Program-made: the position numbers and the translations under genes
Part shown: piece by piece, positions 14,464 through 15,500 of the stretch
How the letters are laid out: each line of letters starts with the position of its first letter
Numbering within the stretch: position 1 is the stretch's first letter
The notes under the pieces: generated by a model
Database searches by the model: none
What the model was told of the DNA's origin: nothing
What the model saw: the letters and a program-made list of their open reading frames with translations, nothing else
Origin: Clostridiales bacterium
Lineage (GTDB): Bacteria > Bacillota > Clostridia > Oscillospirales > QAMX01
Direction: 5' to 3'
Length of the DNA stretch: 15,500 bases
Assembly (NCBI GenBank): GCA_016285815.1
Contig: JAEERN010000245.1
Coordinates: forward strand, 1-15,500

Positions 14464-15186
14464 ATGTATGTGACCGTGTGGAACGAGTACAGACACGAAC
14501 GGGGGGACTCCCTCAAGGACATTTATCCCGACGGGATGCACGCCGTCATCGCCAAGGCCCTGCGGGACGACGGGCTGGAGGTCGGCACCGCGGTGCTCGA
14601 CGAGCCGGAGCACGGTCTGACCCAGGAGGTCCTCGACAAGACGGACGTCCTCTTCTGGTGGGGCCACGGCGCCCACGAGGAAGTGCGGGACGACGTCGTC
14701 CAGCGGGTCTACGACCGCGTCATGGCGGGCATGGGCCTGGTGGTGCTCCATTCGGGCCACGCCTCGAAGATCTTCCGGAAGCTGATGGGGACCAATTCCG
14801 ACACGCTGAAATGGCGCGAGACCGGCGACAAGGAGATCCTCTGGAACTGCAATCCGGGCCATCCCATCGCCCGCGGCATCGGCGACAAGATCATCCTGGA
14901 GCACGAGGAGACCTACGGCGAGCACTTCATCATCCCCGAGCCGGACGAGACGGTGTTCATCAGCTGGTTCACCGGCGGCGAGGTGTTCCGCAGCGGGATC
15001 TGCTACCGCCGCGGCAAGGGCAAGATCTTCTACTTCCGCCCCGGCCACGAGTCCTTCGGCACCTACCACAATCCGCAGGTGCAGCAGGTCCTGAAAAACG
15101 CGGCCCGCTGGGCGTATACGCCGCCGACGGAGCCCGTGCACTACGGCTGGTTCGCCTCGGTCCTGGACGAAAAAGAGGCGAAGTGA
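14464..15186 (+). CDS. ThuA-domain protein (class I glutamine-amidotransferase-like fold)
   Basis: Single-domain ThuA protein of 240 residues, the usual family length. ThuA was named from trehalose utilisation in rhizobia, but the reaction of most members, including Firmicutes ones, is not established. The protein shows the family blocks MYVTVWNEYRHE at the start, DVLFWWGHGAHEEV, LVVLHSGHASKIF (at the position of the nucleophile elbow in related amidotransferases, with no cysteine there), WNCNPGHPIARGI, EETYGEHF and FYFRPGHESFGTYHNP. No signal peptide is visible, so it is probably cytoplasmic. ATG 14464 follows CGGAGG at a 9-base spacing. It has its own promoter and no sugar-pathway neighbour inside the window, so a link to trehalose or to the lipid operon is not supported here. 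Confidence 0.92.
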   Translation: MYVTVWNEYRHERGDSLKDIYPDGMHAVIAKALRDDGLEVGTAVLDEPEHGLTQEVLDKTDVLFWWGHGAHEEVRDDVVQRVYDRVMAGMGLVVLHSGHASKIFRKLMGTNSDTLKWRETGDKEILWNCNPGHPIARGIGDKIILEHEETYGEHFIIPEPDETVFISWFTGGEVFRSGICYRRGKGKIFYFRPGHESFGTYHNPQVQQVLKNAARWAYTPPTEPVHYGWFASVLDEKEAK

Positions 15187-15247
15187 GCCCTCAAAGGAGA
15201 CGCGGCGATTTTTTCGCCGGAAGCGGGTCGAACGGTGAAGCTTTTTC

Positions 15248-15276
15248 TTGACAGACCGTCTCTTTTGTGGTAAAAT
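15248..15276 (+). promoter_or_regulatory. SigA-type promoter upstream of the lipoprotein gene
   Basis: Consensus -35 TTGACA (15248-15253), 17-base spacer, extended -10 TGG-TAAAAT (-10 at 15271-15276). The predicted start near 15283 falls just before the structured leader. A T-run (CTTTTTC) precedes the -35. It is among the strongest promoters in the window. Confidence 0.85.
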
Positions 15277-15286
15277 AACGGCATCT

Positions 15287-15375
15287 TTTCAAAAGAGCTT
15301 TGCTTCGGCCTGGCCGGGCGCCCTTCCGGACGGAGGGGAAGCGCCGCCGTCCGGAACGAAGCTCTTTTGTTTGTC
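15287..15375 (+). promoter_or_regulatory. Structured leader: candidate attenuator or small RNA
   Basis: The first ~90 bases of the predicted transcript fold on themselves. An outer stem CAAAAGAGCTT (15290-15300) pairs perfectly with 15359-15369. An inner stem TTCCGGACGG (15324-15333) pairs perfectly with 15347-15356. A competing stem (15317-15321 and 15324-15327 with 15337-15345) uses part of the inner arm. The outer stem ends in TCTTTTG and is followed by TTTG, like an intrinsic terminator. No known riboswitch class was recognised. It may be an attenuator for the lipoprotein gene, a short RNA, or a terminator also serving thuA. Confidence 0.5.
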
Positions 15376-15406
15376 CGGCGCGGCTTTGCGGGAGGGGGAG
15401 AAAACG

Positions 15407-15500
15407 GTGAGGACGGGATCGGCGCGCGGGCCGCTGCGGGCGGCCGCTCTGACGGCCGCGCTGGCGGTCCTGCTGGCGGCGCTGCTGTCCGGGTGCGCGC
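15407..15500 (+). CDS. N-terminus of a lipoprotein, cut by window edge
   Basis: Only 31 codons are present, but they make a clear lipoprotein signal peptide: a basic N-region (MRTGSARGPLR), a hydrophobic core rich in Ala and Leu (residues 12-27), and the lipobox LSGC with the lipidated cysteine at residue 30. The protein would be exported and anchored in the membrane by its acylated cysteine. The start is GTG 15407, chosen because GGAGGGGG at 15391-15398 is about 8 bases upstream and the signal peptide begins there. The mature protein is outside the window, so its function is unknown; a solute-binding protein is one common possibility. Expression may be controlled by the structured leader just upstream. 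Confidence 0.75.
   Translation, partial: MRTGSARGPLRAAALTAALAVLLAALLSGCA

Noticed and set aside
10014..14522. Open minus-strand frame of about 1500 codons opposite the giant activase gene
   Set aside because: Its translation is low-complexity and rich in His, Gly, Arg and Gln with no recognisable domain. Stop-free antisense frames are expected opposite GC-rich genes with strong third-position bias. It also runs through the operon terminator.
15203..15219. Small hairpin with a T-rich loop just after the ThuA gene
   Set aside because: The stem is six bases with the T residues in the loop and not after it, so it is not a convincing intrinsic terminator.
15287..15375. Small signal-recognition-particle RNA as an identity for the structured leader
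   Set aside because: Size and GGAAGC-like content were suggestive, but the conserved SRP core loop sequence is absent and the fold is different.

Overview
The window is about 15.5 kb of GC-rich DNA that most resembles an anaerobic, high-GC member of the Clostridia (Oscillospirales or a similar gut lineage). This is inferred from the gene families present: rubrerythrin, a BadF/HgdC-type giant activase, and the FakA/FakB/PlsX route of fatty-acid use. The strong purine-rich Shine-Dalgarno sites and SigA-type promoters, which stand out as AT-rich islands, agree with it. No tRNA, rRNA, CRISPR array, transposase or integrase was seen.

Layout. At the left, on the minus strand, are an AMP-forming acyl-CoA/acyl-ACP ligase (its C-terminal tip runs off the left edge) and a rubrerythrin gene, each with its own promoter. 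The rubrerythrin promoter diverges from that of a TetR-family regulator gene, which starts with TTG and ends in a strong intrinsic terminator. A plus-strand operon of nine genes then runs from about 3.36 to 14.29 kb: plsC-like acyltransferase, patatin-like lipase, cysteine-motif flavoprotein, acyl carrier protein, DUF308/HdeD-like membrane protein, divergent PlsX, DegV/FakB, FakA/YloV, and a 1413-residue fused 2-hydroxyacyl-CoA-dehydratase-activase-like protein. Genes overlap or are separated by at most about 61 bases. The operon ends in a long GC-rich terminator. A ThuA-domain gene with its own promoter follows. The right edge holds another SigA promoter, a structured leader that looks like an attenuator or small RNA, and the first 31 codons of a lipoprotein.

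How the genes may work together. Seven genes map onto one chemistry: making and exchanging activated acyl groups and placing them on glycerolipid. In the known pathway FakB (DegV) presents a fatty acid, FakA phosphorylates it, PlsX exchanges acyl-phosphate with acyl-ACP, and PlsC acylates lysophosphatidic acid. A patatin could release fatty acids from lipids, and the ligase could activate them by a parallel route. A TetR regulator lies between the ligase and the operon, and the ligase and operon promoters share a 12-base word. The unexpected members are a flavoprotein with a CX2CX2CX7C motif and the giant ATP-dependent activase, both redox-type proteins. This raises the possibility that the locus carries out a reductive or dehydrating step on acyl chains as well as fatty-acid recycling. 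That last point is inference.
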